From: Candidatus Parcubacteria bacterium
Lineage (GTDB): Bacteria > Patescibacteriota > Patescibacteriia > Patescibacteriales > UBA12075
NCBI GenBank assembly: GCA_023140595.1
Contig: JAGLLI010000078.1
Location: 1-29,951, forward strand
Direction of reading: 5' to 3'
Length of the DNA: 29,951 bases
Position numbers and translations under genes: made by a program. Positions within the stretch are counted from its first letter, which is position 1. Every line of letters begins with the position of its first letter. The notes under the pieces are model-generated. The model was given only the letters and a program-made list of their open reading frames with translations. It was not told where the DNA came from and did no database searches. Positions 1 to 8,650 of this stretch are shown here, one piece after another.

Positions 1-1710
1 ATAATGCATCCGCGCAGTTTTCGCTCGGATTACGGCAGTTTAAAGCCGGTTAGTTTTTTGGGAATAATATTGGTTTATGGAAAAATCGCTTCAATTTTCG
101 GATATAAAGTTATTCCGTATTTAACGCCTTTTTTCGCATCGCTCGGCATTATTTATTTTTATTTGTTAATTAAAAGAATTTTTAATAAAAGCAATGCTTG
201 GTTTTCGGCTTCAATGCTGGCGGTTTTTCCGCCTTTTATTTATTTCGCGGCCAGAAGCATGTTTCATAATGTCTTGTTTGTTGTTTTTTTGATTATTAGC
301 CTGTATTACAGCCTGCTTTTTACTCGCGGACGGCTTAAATATTTAAAAAATAAATCAAAAAACAAAATTAAACTGGCAAAAAGAATAAAATTTTTTTTTA
401 AGAATAATAAACCCCGTGGAAAGGTATCGCTTGTCGGTGGCATTAAACCACAGACTGCGATAAAATATCACACCTCCGACTTCGTCAGAAGCTTTTCTTT
501 ACGGGGTAAAAAAAATAAAAATTATTATTTGGATTTTTTATTCGCTGGATTAGCAGGCGCTTTTATGGGATTAACAATAATAGTCCGCTCTTCCGAGTTG
601 TTATGGCTTTTGCCTATGCTTGTTTTTTTATGGATTTTTAATATTAAAAAAATAGGGTTTAGCCGCTTGATTGTTTATTTTGCTTTTTTGCTAATTGCTA
701 TTTTGCCTGCGTTGCATTTTAATAAAGCGCTTTATGGTTCGTATTATTTGGGCGGATATTCTGAAATGAACCAGTCAATCATGGCGATTGCCAAAGCAAG
801 CTCCGATTTAGCCGGCTCAACCGTTAACGGCGACTTTTCTTTGTACGGGGAATTATTAAATAAAGTTAAAAATTTTGTTTTCTATTTCGGACTGCATCCC
901 CGCCAAAGCGCGAATATGGCAGTTATTTATTTCGCGCAAATGTTTTCCTGGCTTTTTTGGGCGGCTCTTATTGGCGCGATTATATTTTTGATAAATTTCC
1001 GCAAATACAAAAAAAGGCATTGGCTGTTCGTTTTTTCTTTATTAATAATTTCCGGAATATTGATTATATATTACGGCAGCTGGGAATTTTATGATAATCC
1101 GGATAAGAGCAGGCGCACAATCGGCAATTCTTACACCCGCTATTGGCTGCCGATTTATTTGGGAGCAATGCCTTTTGCCAGCTTGTTTGTGATGCGTTTT
1201 ACTCGCGCGATTATTTCGCTTTGCAATAAATTCTATCAAGAAAAAAGAAAAAATTTAAATTTGTTTTCATATAAAATAAATAAGAAGTTTTATTATATCA
1301 GTTTAAGAATAATTTTTTTAATAATATTTTTTTACGGATCATTATCGTTTGTTTTGCACGGCTCGGAAGAGGGCTTGATATTTTTAGCTCAGCGCCAAAA
1401 AGAAAGCCGGACGGAATACAATCAAGTTTTAAAATTAACTGAAAATAATTCAGCGATCATAACTTTTTATCATGATAAACTGTTTTTTCCGGAGCGCAAG
1501 GTAATTGTCGGATTGTTTGATGATAAAAGAATGGTTGCGAAGTATGCCAATCTCGTTGAACTGCTGCCTGTGTATTATTATAATTTTACTTTGCCGCAAA
1601 AAGATATTGATTATTTAAACAGCAAGCGTTTGGCTGAAGCTGGGCTTGGAATAGAAAAGGTAAGGCAAATAACAAGCGATTTCACTTTGTATCGGTTGGT
1701 TGAAAAGTGA
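1..1710 (+). CDS. GT39-type membrane glycosyltransferase, 5' end outside the window
   Basis: Polytopic membrane protein resembling family 39 (dolichyl-phosphate-mannose/ArnT-like) glycosyltransferases, which move sugars from lipid-phosphate donors to acceptors outside the cytoplasm. About ten hydrophobic segments are visible, followed by a soluble C-terminal part from about residue 455. The frame is open to the left edge, and the ATG at 4 starts at a point that homologues reach after their first membrane helix and acidic donor-site motif. The true start is therefore probably upstream. A polar stretch (about residues 118-175) separates two membrane segments and contains a palindromic DNA element translated in frame. 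The gene ends in TGA. The family call rests on hydrophobicity and the loop/helix pattern, so the exact substrate is unknown. Other integral-membrane transferases of the GT-C fold are possible. Confidence 0.7.
   Translation: MMHPRSFRSDYGSLKPVSFLGIILVYGKIASIFGYKVIPYLTPFFASLGIIYFYLLIKRIFNKSNAWFSASMLAVFPPFIYFAARSMFHNVLFVVFLIISLYYSLLFTRGRLKYLKNKSKNKIKLAKRIKFFFKNNKPRGKVSLVGGIKPQTAIKYHTSDFVRSFSLRGKKNKNYYLDFLFAGLAGAFMGLTIIVRSSELLWLLPMLVFLWIFNIKKIGFSRLIVYFAFLLIAILPALHFNKALYGSYYLGGYSEMNQSIMAIAKASSDLAGSTVNGDFSLYGELLNKVKNFVFYFGLHPRQSANMAVIYFAQMFSWLFWAALIGAIIFLINFRKYKKRHWLFVFSLLIISGILIIYYGSWEFYDNPDKSRRTIGNSYTRYWLPIYLGAMPFASLFVMRFTRAIISLCNKFYQEKRKNLNLFSYKINKKFYYISLRIIFLIIFFYGSLSFVLHGSEEGLIFLAQRQKESRTEYNQVLKLTENNSAIITFYHDKLFFPERKVIVGLFDDKRMVAKYANLVELLPVYYYNFTLPQKDIDYLNSKRLAEAGLGIEKVRQITSDFTLYRLVEK
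411..507. repeat. Palindromic repeat-like element inserted in frame in a coding gene
   Basis: The 97-bp segment begins ACCCCGT (411-417) and ends with its exact reverse complement ACGGGGT (501-507). Inside, GTGG...CCAC and GTCGG...CCGAC can also pair, so the RNA could fold into a branched hairpin. It is more GC-rich than the surrounding A/T-rich gene and falls in a polar loop between membrane segments. It is read through without a stop. It resembles mobile palindromic elements of the kind known inside rickettsial genes. A family relationship is not claimed. Confidence 0.5.
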
Positions 1711-1839
1711 AGATCATCCAAAACTTTATGTGGATTTCATAAAAAATTCATAATTATTTTATTTATTTACAACAAAAATTAATGTTTGTCAAGTTTTTGA
1801 TTTTTTTTTAATTTTAGGTATTTTTCGGCTGTTTTTTTC

Positions 1840-1868
1840 TTGACATTATTTTTTTTCTTTGCTATTTT
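1840..1868 (+). promoter_or_regulatory. Sigma-70-type promoter for the leader and surface-protein gene
   Basis: A perfect -35 TTGACA (1840-1845), 17-nt spacer and -10 TATTTT (1863-1868) preceded by TGC (extended -10). The expected transcript start is near 1875, which gives a leader of about 190 nt before the surface-protein start. Confidence 0.6.
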
Positions 1869-1913
1869 TATAAATATAAAATAAATATTATTTTTTTAAG
1901 TTTTCTTTTTTTT

Positions 1914-1970
1914 ATGAAGACAGACGAAATAAATATTTTTACAGGTTTAAATAAATTCATATATAATTGA
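1914..1970 (+). CDS. 18-codon mini-ORF in the leader, possible leader peptide
   Basis: An ATG at 1914 opens an 18-codon frame that ends in TGA at 1968-1970, exactly where the terminator-like hairpin begins. There is no Shine-Dalgarno. Its position between promoter and hairpin is the layout of an attenuator leader peptide. Equally, it may be a chance frame within the 350-bp gene-free stretch 1711-2066. Confidence 0.25.
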   Translation: MKTDEINIFTGLNKFIYN

Positions 1971-2009
1971 ATTTCGAGCTTTTTTTTGCTCGGAATTTTT
2001 TGTTTTTGT
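1970..2009 (+). terminator. Terminator-like hairpin in the 5' leader (possible attenuator)
   Basis: A ten-base stem (1970-1979 with 1988-1997, one G-U pair) and a T-rich loop are followed by a T-rich run. It lies downstream of the promoter at 1840-1868 and upstream of the surface-protein gene, with no other clear promoter between. It would therefore stop or modulate transcription into that gene. Alternatively it ends a short separate transcript. The rest of 1711-2066 is AT-rich DNA with no other recognisable feature. Confidence 0.5.
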
Positions 2010-2055
2010 TAATTAATTTTTTTTAATTCTTCTATTTTTATTCATCGGTTTTTTT

Positions 2056-2060
2056 GGAGG
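2056..2060 (+). promoter_or_regulatory. Shine-Dalgarno that decides the start of the surface-protein gene
   Basis: GGAGG directly abuts the ATG at 2061, which leaves no room for initiation there. It lies six bases before the in-frame GTG at 2067, the normal spacing. The GTG is therefore the preferred start. Confidence 0.55.
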
Positions 2061-2066
2061 ATGCCT

Positions 2067-5000
2067 GTGTGTAAAAGCAAAAAATTTATGGGAAACTTTA
2101 TTAAAAAACAAATCAAGGGGCGCGCGATGAAATTGCCTATGGCGGTTTTGGTGTGCGCTTTGTTGGTTGTAGGCGCAGGGGTTGCTTATGAGGCTGTGGC
2201 CGTTGACCCTCTTGTTGTTACGCCTACTACAGGAGGTGAAGCTGTGTCTATTGACACTACTTCAGATGGAGGTTTTGGTGTATGGACTAGTTTAAGTAAT
2301 CCAATAATTACAGAAAGCAGTGTTGGGGATATTAGTGTGGGAATGCACACAATGACGTTACCTGAAGGCTGGGAATTTAACACTTCTCAAAGTGTTCATA
2401 TTGGTTTAACTTCTGGCGGAGTAGCTGGGCTAGATTTACATACATATATTGTAACTCCAACAGCTAATACCATAACTTATGTGGTTACAGCCGCCTCTGT
2501 AAACGAAGCAGAAACTTTAACATTTAATTACATTCAAGTTAGACCGACTAATCAGAATGTTGAGAGCGGAAATATTACAGCAACAGCGGGTATAATAGTT
2601 GGTGTAGATGAAAATACTAATTTTGGAACTTTGACTACTGTTGCCGGTCTTGTCACCCAAGTTGCTTTTGCAACGCAGCCGGGATCCACAGTGTATGGCT
2701 CGGATTTAGATCCGCAGCCGGTTGTAAAAACTCAAGATCAGTTTGGCAATCATTCAATAGTTGGGCTTGCCAGCAGTAAAGATGTTACGCTTGCTTTAAC
2801 TGGGACAGGAGCATTAACAGGAACACAAACACTTGATATTGGAACTGGTGCTGGAAATGGAACGGTGGCATTTAGTGGTTTAGCAGTTGATACTGCTGGA
2901 ATTGGAAATGTATTGACTGCTAGCGCGGATGGGTTGGTTGGTAATGATAGTGAATTGTTTGATGTTGCGCCAAAAACAGTTAATGTTACCGCTCAAACAG
3001 ATACAAAAACATACGATGGCGATGTTGATTCAGATGTTTCTCCTGTAGGTGATATTCTTGAAAGCGGCGATACTTGGAATAGTCAAGGCTCTCAAATATT
3101 CAGCCAATCAAATGTTGGCGCTGATTTAACTTTAACAACCAGCGGAGCATCAATTAATGATGGAAATGGCGGAGCTAACTATACTATTATTTATGTAACT
3201 GATGAAACTGGTGTGATTAATGAAAAGGAACTTACAGTAACTGGCGCAACAGTCACACCTAAAACATATGATGGAAATACAGACGCTGTTATCACAGGTG
3301 CTACTTTAGACGAAGTAGTTTCGCCTGATATTGTTACTCTCGCAAATAACACATCTGGTACTTTTGATAACAAAAATGTTGGAGCAGACAAAACAGTTAC
3401 TACTGCAATGACAATTACTGGTACTGACGCAGGTAACTATATTTTGACTCAACCAACATTAACGGGTGATATTACAAAAAGAGCAATCACGGTAACCGCT
3501 ACTACAGATAGTAAGACATATAATGGTTCAATTATTTCCATAGTGGCTCCAGTAGTAGATGATCTTGCATCTGTGGACAGCATAGATACACCGCCAACTC
3601 AAACTTTTGATACTAGAGATGTGGGTATTGGAAAAACTTTAACCGCAAGTGGACTAGAAATTACTGGAGGCAACAGTAATTATATTGTTACTTATATAAC
3701 TGATACAACTGGTATAATCAATACTAAATTAATTAATGTTACCGCTCAAACTGATACCAAAGTTTATGATGGACTAGTTGACTCCGATGAAAATCCAATA
3801 GTTGATTCTCTTGAACCAGGAGATACTATAACTACAAACCCAATTCAAACATTTGACGATAAAAATGTAGACATCGGAAAAACTTTAACAGCAAGCGGGC
3901 TTGTAATAGCTGATGGCAATGGCGGAGATAACTATGGTATTAATTATGTAGATGATGTTACTGGTGTGATTAGTATAAAATCTATCACTGTAACCGCCAA
4001 TCCTCAAACTAAAGTTTATGGAGAGCTTGATGTTTTACACTTTACTTATACACCCAACCCTGCTTTAATCGGCTATGATGAATTTACCGGAGCTTTAAGC
4101 CGTATTTCCGGAGAAGCTATCGGCACTTATGAAATTCAACAAGGAGGTTTAACGGCAGGAAGTAACTATAATATCACTTATATTTTAGATTATTTAACAA
4201 TAACTGACGCTACATCCCCAGAAACAACAGATAATGTTCCAGCAGGTTGGCAAACTTTTGATGTAACAGTAATTTTTGATTGCAATGATTCAGTCGGTGG
4301 AAATTCAGGTTGCTCAAAAGTATACTATACAACGAATGGAAGTAATCCAACAACTTTATCTAACTTTGTAGATATTGCGAATGATTGGCAATTCACAATG
4401 TCAACAGACGGAGAATATACAATAAAATATAGAGGCGAGGATATTTCTGGAAATTTAGAAGATGTTAAAACGGCTGATAATCTTTTGCAATTAGATAAAA
4501 TAGCTCCTGAAATAATCAACGAAACTCCGGCAGACGGCGACATTACCTCAGACACAACTCCGTTAATAAGCGTTGATTTTGTTGAAAATGGTTCTGGTAT
4601 TGATTTGAACAGCGCAAAAATTGTAGTTAACCATACAGATGTTACAACTTTTGCAATCATAACTGAAGATGGTGTAGAATATACGCCAATAAGCCAATTA
4701 TGGAATGGGATACATGATATAGTTGTTGATGTTGATGATTTAGCCGGTAATTCAGCAGTGCAATATTCATGGCAATTCGGTATTGACCAAACGCAAACAA
4801 CAATTTTAACAACTTCCGATAAATATAGCGCGCATGCCGATGGAGTAAGTGAAATTAAAATAACTGCTCAAATATTAGAAGAAGGAAATCCCGTAACAAG
4901 CGGAGATGTTAATTTTGTTTCTGTAATTGGAACTTTGACAAATATTACCTCATTAGATGAAAACGGAAACGCAACAGCAATATTAACTTCAACTGAAACA

Positions 5001-6284
5001 GGATCAACAATCGTGACAGCTTCTTACGATTCTCCGAACGGAGTAATCACTTCGCAAGTTTATCTTAATTTTAATGAAACCCCAAAAACAATTTCAGTAA
5101 CAGCTAGTCCTGCTAGTGTTCCAGCCGATGGCGTAACAGAGTCTATTATTACCGCAACTATATCAAATAATGGCGATCCTATAGTGGGCGGAACTGTTAA
5201 TTTTATCTCTAATGATATGAGTGTTTTAAGCGAAAGCAGTGCAGTTTCTGATGATGAAGGAAAAGCAACAGTAACCTTAACTTCAGCAAATGTTACTTGG
5301 GGAGCGCAAGTAGAAGCTAGCTATATGGGAAGTGAGACAATATATGATTATACCTATGTTGAATTTACGGAATACACAGCGCCTGATACTACAGCTCCAA
5401 CCGCAACACAATATCCGGCAGATGGTTCAAAAAATGTTGCCGTAACCGTTAATCCCTACATTGATTTTTCAGAAGCGATGAATGAGGAGACTTTAGTTAG
5501 CGGCAAAATTGAATTAAGGGAATACGACAATGATTTTGTTAGTTCTGTTTATAATATAACAACTAATAGCGACGGAACAACAAGATTAACCTTTATTCCT
5601 AATTCTACATTAGATTATGAAGAGCAATATTATTTCTTTATCGGCACCGGAGTTGAGGATTTATCAGGAAATAAATTTGCGTCAGACAGTTGGTATTTTG
5701 GACAAAAAGCAGACCACGAATTTACAGTCATAGCGGAAGATGTTCCTGTTACAAGTTATGATATTCCGTTAAACGCCGGCTGGAATTTAATTTCATTACC
5801 GTTAATTCCAAACAGTGCTGTAATTGTGGATGTGTTGGCTGATGAAAATTTTCTTTCAACTACCAATGACAATGTGAATATAGTAAAATACTATAATTCA
5901 ACAGAAGCAACGCCATGGTCAAGCTATGACCCTGTGCACGGCGGAAGCTTAGGAACAATGGAAGACGGAAAAGGATATTGGATATTTATGAATATTGCAG
6001 ATACTTTAACTGTAAACGGAACTGAAACAGCGGAAGGCGGGGATACGCCAACTAGCTATGAGTTAGTTGAAGGCGATTGGAATCTTGTTGGGCTTAAGTC
6101 TACAACAGAAATGATAGCAGGCGATTATATTAGAGATTATACTGATAAAACATTAAATGAAAAGTCTATTTTATGGGATTACAAAGATAGGGATGGTGAT
6201 GGGGATAGAGAATATTCAGAAAATCCATTTTATGAAAATGGTAATATGGAACCAGGATATGGATATTGGTTACTTATACAATAA
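2067..6284 (+). CDS. Large modular secreted surface protein with YDG/MBG, Ig-like and invasin-like repeats
   Basis: This 1405-aa protein is predicted to be exported and to act at the cell surface, probably in adhesion or envelope structure. In order it shows: a short basic N-terminus and hydrophobic signal (about residues 26-48); a beta-rich region; four YDG-type repeats and one MBG-type repeat from about residue 305 to 712, each starting with a V/I-T-V-T-like strand and a K-x-Y-D/N-G motif; a chitobiase-C-like domain; an Ig-like domain; two invasin/Big_1-like domains (about 910-1100); a Big_5/SbsA-like domain (about 1105-1230); and a C-terminal pair of GWNLISLP / GDWNLVGL modules, each ending in a GYW motif. 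An Asp-rich DRDGDGDRE loop near the end looks like a calcium site. There is no LPXTG or C-terminal anchor, so retention at the surface is unexplained. Two further secreted-protein genes follow. Domain names are by motif recognition only. Confidence 0.8.
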   Translation: MCKSKKFMGNFIKKQIKGRAMKLPMAVLVCALLVVGAGVAYEAVAVDPLVVTPTTGGEAVSIDTTSDGGFGVWTSLSNPIITESSVGDISVGMHTMTLPEGWEFNTSQSVHIGLTSGGVAGLDLHTYIVTPTANTITYVVTAASVNEAETLTFNYIQVRPTNQNVESGNITATAGIIVGVDENTNFGTLTTVAGLVTQVAFATQPGSTVYGSDLDPQPVVKTQDQFGNHSIVGLASSKDVTLALTGTGALTGTQTLDIGTGAGNGTVAFSGLAVDTAGIGNVLTASADGLVGNDSELFDVAPKTVNVTAQTDTKTYDGDVDSDVSPVGDILESGDTWNSQGSQIFSQSNVGADLTLTTSGASINDGNGGANYTIIYVTDETGVINEKELTVTGATVTPKTYDGNTDAVITGATLDEVVSPDIVTLANNTSGTFDNKNVGADKTVTTAMTITGTDAGNYILTQPTLTGDITKRAITVTATTDSKTYNGSIISIVAPVVDDLASVDSIDTPPTQTFDTRDVGIGKTLTASGLEITGGNSNYIVTYITDTTGIINTKLINVTAQTDTKVYDGLVDSDENPIVDSLEPGDTITTNPIQTFDDKNVDIGKTLTASGLVIADGNGGDNYGINYVDDVTGVISIKSITVTANPQTKVYGELDVLHFTYTPNPALIGYDEFTGALSRISGEAIGTYEIQQGGLTAGSNYNITYILDYLTITDATSPETTDNVPAGWQTFDVTVIFDCNDSVGGNSGCSKVYYTTNGSNPTTLSNFVDIANDWQFTMSTDGEYTIKYRGEDISGNLEDVKTADNLLQLDKIAPEIINETPADGDITSDTTPLISVDFVENGSGIDLNSAKIVVNHTDVTTFAIITEDGVEYTPISQLWNGIHDIVVDVDDLAGNSAVQYSWQFGIDQTQTTILTTSDKYSAHADGVSEIKITAQILEEGNPVTSGDVNFVSVIGTLTNITSLDENGNATAILTSTETGSTIVTASYDSPNGVITSQVYLNFNETPKTISVTASPASVPADGVTESIITATISNNGDPIVGGTVNFISNDMSVLSESSAVSDDEGKATVTLTSANVTWGAQVEASYMGSETIYDYTYVEFTEYTAPDTTAPTATQYPADGSKNVAVTVNPYIDFSEAMNEETLVSGKIELREYDNDFVSSVYNITTNSDGTTRLTFIPNSTLDYEEQYYFFIGTGVEDLSGNKFASDSWYFGQKADHEFTVIAEDVPVTSYDIPLNAGWNLISLPLIPNSAVIVDVLADENFLSTTNDNVNIVKYYNSTEATPWSSYDPVHGGSLGTMEDGKGYWIFMNIADTLTVNGTETAEGGDTPTSYELVEGDWNLVGLKSTTEMIAGDYIRDYTDKTLNEKSILWDYKDRDGDGDREYSENPFYENGNMEPGYGYWLLIQ
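2979..4205 (+). repeat. Five tandem roughly 250-bp repeats encoding YDG/MBG domains
   Basis: Repeat units start at about 2979, 3231, 3486, 3732 and 3984. Units 1 and 4 open with nearly identical DNA (ATGTTACCGCTCAAAC in both), which points to duplication within the gene. The fifth unit has diverged to the MBG type (K-V-Y-G without the D). Confidence 0.7.
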
Positions 6285-6297
6285 TCTATTATAAAAT

Positions 6298-6325
6298 AAG
6301 AGGGAGAAAATTTTTCTCCCTCTTT
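6298..6325 (+). terminator. Intrinsic terminator after the surface-protein gene
   Basis: A perfect 13-bp stem (6298-6310 with 6312-6324) is built on GAGGGAG/CTCCCTC. The T-tract after it is broken (TTTGGTAATTTTT), so termination may be partial, which would allow read-through into the next gene 39 bases on. Confidence 0.6.
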
Positions 6326-6363
6326 GGTAATTTTTACTCTGTTTGTCAGTAAAAAAATAAACT

Positions 6364-7728
6364 ATGAAAAAAATAAAACAATTAGCAATTATTACGGTGA
6401 TATTTGCTTTGGTTTTGCCAACAGCAATTTTGGCAGATATACCGGAATCATTTTCAGTTCGCGGCAATATAACAATAGACGGAGAAGACGCGCCAGTTGG
6501 CGTAATTATTTCAGTGGAAAAAGACAATCAAAATATAGCTAATACCATCGTTACTTTTGAGGGAAAATATCTTGTTGCAATTTCCGCGGAAAATATCGGA
6601 GAAACATTGGCTTACAAGATAGATGGATTTTCTTCTATCTCAGAAGACGCAAATCCGGAAGGCAACCCATCAAGCCAAACTATTGATTTAGCATTTGCCA
6701 CTGTTCAAGATAATGATGATGACGAAGATCAACAAGAGCAAAATAATAATTCAAGTTCATCATCCAGTAGTGGCACCGACAGAACACCCCCAAGCAACAC
6801 CTCAATTTTAATCAACAACAACGACCAAACGACAAATTCCGCGGAAGTTGTTTTAAGCCTGTTGGCAAGCGGAGCAAGCAAAATGATGATTGCGAATGAC
6901 AGCGATTTTACAGGAGCGGAATGGGAAAATTACGCAACAACAAAAAATTGGGTTTTAACGGAAGAGGATGAAGAAAAAACAGTTTACGCGAAATTCAAAG
7001 ACACATCAGGCAATACTTCAAGCCCTGTTCAGGATTTAATTATTTTATCAACCGACACGAATCAAGCGGGAATCCTGGCAATCCCGGCAATCCCTCAAGT
7101 TGTCGTGCTTGGCGTTCAATCAGACTACCGAACAATTCAAGTTAACAAAATATTAAGCGAAGCAGGATATATTTTTGGAGGAGATGCCGATTCAGTCGCG
7201 CAAAACAGAAAAAAACAAAGAAATGAGGGCGAGGAAACAGAAATACATAACAGATATGTGGTGCGGCTTACAAAAGGAATAAACGGATTAACGGAGTCAA
7301 ATATCAGAGCTTTTACAAACTTTATTCTTTACAGCACCGAAACAACCGATATTTTAGGAGCTGGAGAACGGGCAGGAGTGATTAATTCCTATAAATCAGC
7401 TTATGGTAAACTGCCGACAACTGAAGCGGAATGGAACGATTTGATTTTAATCGCCAACGGCAGATGGCCGAGTGAAAAAAGAGAAACAGCGGAAACAAAC
7501 GGGAAAAAAGAATTTAAGAAAGTGTATAAAAGAGATGCCAATATGGAAAACGCAAACGATAACGCGGCTGTTACCATAATCGCTTACGGACTTCGCTCAG
7601 ACTCAAGAAATTTAGACAGCGAAAAAGCCGGAATTAAAAGTTTTAAGCACATCTACAAATATAATCCAACATCAGCAATTGACTGGGATATTGTCAGAGC
7701 GATTGCTTATTCAGGGGCGGTTAGATAG
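6364..7728 (+). CDS. Secreted protein: beta-sandwich domain, Ser-rich linker, Ig-like domain, C-terminal helical repeats
   Basis: A 454-aa exported protein with a clear signal peptide (residues 1 to about 24, ending AILA). Residues about 28-115 form a carboxypeptidase-regulatory-like beta domain related to the N-terminal domain of the next gene. An acidic and Ser-rich linker follows (about 118-140), then an Ig-like domain starting TPPSNTS (about 141-220). The C-terminal region (from about 320) holds three degenerate repeats of the form K-x-x-Y-x-x-x-P...W/N-D...I-A-Y/N-G-R. The function is not recognised. This C-terminal type is, as far as I recall, common in Parcubacteria proteins of unknown role. 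The gene follows the large surface protein after a partial terminator and precedes another secreted protein by 11 bases, suggesting a surface-protein operon. No clear Shine-Dalgarno precedes the start. Confidence 0.75.
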   Translation: MKKIKQLAIITVIFALVLPTAILADIPESFSVRGNITIDGEDAPVGVIISVEKDNQNIANTIVTFEGKYLVAISAENIGETLAYKIDGFSSISEDANPEGNPSSQTIDLAFATVQDNDDDEDQQEQNNNSSSSSSSGTDRTPPSNTSILINNNDQTTNSAEVVLSLLASGASKMMIANDSDFTGAEWENYATTKNWVLTEEDEEKTVYAKFKDTSGNTSSPVQDLIILSTDTNQAGILAIPAIPQVVVLGVQSDYRTIQVNKILSEAGYIFGGDADSVAQNRKKQRNEGEETEIHNRYVVRLTKGINGLTESNIRAFTNFILYSTETTDILGAGERAGVINSYKSAYGKLPTTEAEWNDLILIANGRWPSEKRETAETNGKKEFKKVYKRDANMENANDNAAVTIIAYGLRSDSRNLDSEKAGIKSFKHIYKYNPTSAIDWDIVRAIAYSGAVR

Positions 7729-7739
7729 ATTTTATAAAA

Positions 7740-8561
7740 ATGAAAAATATAAAAAGAAAAATATTTTTGATATTTATTTTTTTATTTCTTATTCCTGCAA
7801 CAGTTTCAGCCAGCCAAATATTACCTCCGGAAATTCCTGTTTTATTTTACGGCAGGGCGGAAATAAATGATAAGCCGGCTGATGTTAATACAGTCGTCTC
7901 AGTAAAAATAAAAGCGGATAATATTGAAATCGCAAGCAGCACCGTTAAAATCGCAGGCGAATATTTTATTGAAATTCCATGCGAAAACTATGTTGATAAA
8001 AACATGGTTTTTAGTTTGGGTGATTTGGCGGGCGGACAGCATGAATGCCATGATGTTCAAATAACTCCTAGCGTAAAGTTTGATCTAACGGTTTTTTCGA
8101 AAAAGGAGAAGGAAGGTGAAAAAGAAGAGGATGAATCGCCTAAAATAAATTCTTCAGGCAATAGCCTTGTTTGGCTGATTAATCAAAAAAATAAAGAAGA
8201 AAAAAATAAAGAAATTATTGCGCTTGGCATAAGCGCTTATGCCGACGGTTCATTGCTAAGAGGCAAAGATGGTAGAATATATTTAATAGACAGAGGATTT
8301 AAAATATATATTTCAACTTTAAAAAAATTACTGGAATTTGAGGGACAAGCCATTTATAATGTTGACAATGAAGAATTGGCAAAGTATAAAAATAAAAAAT
8401 ATTTCATTAACGATTTAATCCGCGAACAAAGCAAAACAAAAATTTTTGTTATAACAAATAGCGGATTAAGGCATATTTTAAGCTTGCAGGAATTGCGCTT
8501 AAAGCATTTTAGGCAGGAAATATTTAATGTTAGCAGAAAAGAGATGGTTTTGTATGAGTAG
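7740..8561 (+). CDS. Secreted protein with regulatory-like beta domain and C-terminal surface repeat
   Basis: A 273-aa protein with a signal peptide (residues 1 to about 25, ending TVSAS). Residues 28-120 align by eye with the N-terminal domain of the preceding gene: both have a V/F-x-G-R/N-x-x-I start, a V-V/I-S-V centre and a G-x/E-Y-x-x-x-I strand. A Lys/Glu-rich linker (about 122-165) leads to a C-terminal module with DGSLLRGKDGRIYLI, the same kind of L-L-x...V/I-Y-L/V-I repeat seen four times in the secreted protein at 20522-22072. It lies 11 bases after the previous stop. The role is unknown. An envelope or extracellular function is inferred from export and modular build. Confidence 0.7.
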   Translation: MKNIKRKIFLIFIFLFLIPATVSASQILPPEIPVLFYGRAEINDKPADVNTVVSVKIKADNIEIASSTVKIAGEYFIEIPCENYVDKNMVFSLGDLAGGQHECHDVQITPSVKFDLTVFSKKEKEGEKEEDESPKINSSGNSLVWLINQKNKEEKNKEIIALGISAYADGSLLRGKDGRIYLIDRGFKIYISTLKKLLEFEGQAIYNVDNEELAKYKNKKYFINDLIREQSKTKIFVITNSGLRHILSLQELRLKHFRQEIFNVSRKEMVLYE

Positions 8562-8591
8562 GTTTTATTGTATTTAAATTATTTATAAAAA

Positions 8592-8620
8592 TTGAATTTC
8601 GCAGTTAAAAATGATATAAT
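8592..8620 (+). promoter_or_regulatory. Sigma-70 promoter of pilT
   Basis: -35 TTGAAT (8592-8597), 17-nt spacer, perfect -10 TATAAT (8615-8620). The expected start near 8627 gives a short leader of about 24 nt. The only gene immediately downstream is pilT. Confidence 0.75.
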
Positions 8621-8650
8621 ATTTATATAAATATTATTTATAAATAAAAG

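Noticed and set aside
2061..2063. ATG at 2061 as start of the surface-protein gene
   Set aside because: It touches the GGAGG with no spacing. The GTG at 2067 has the normal six-base gap. The protein differs by only two residues.
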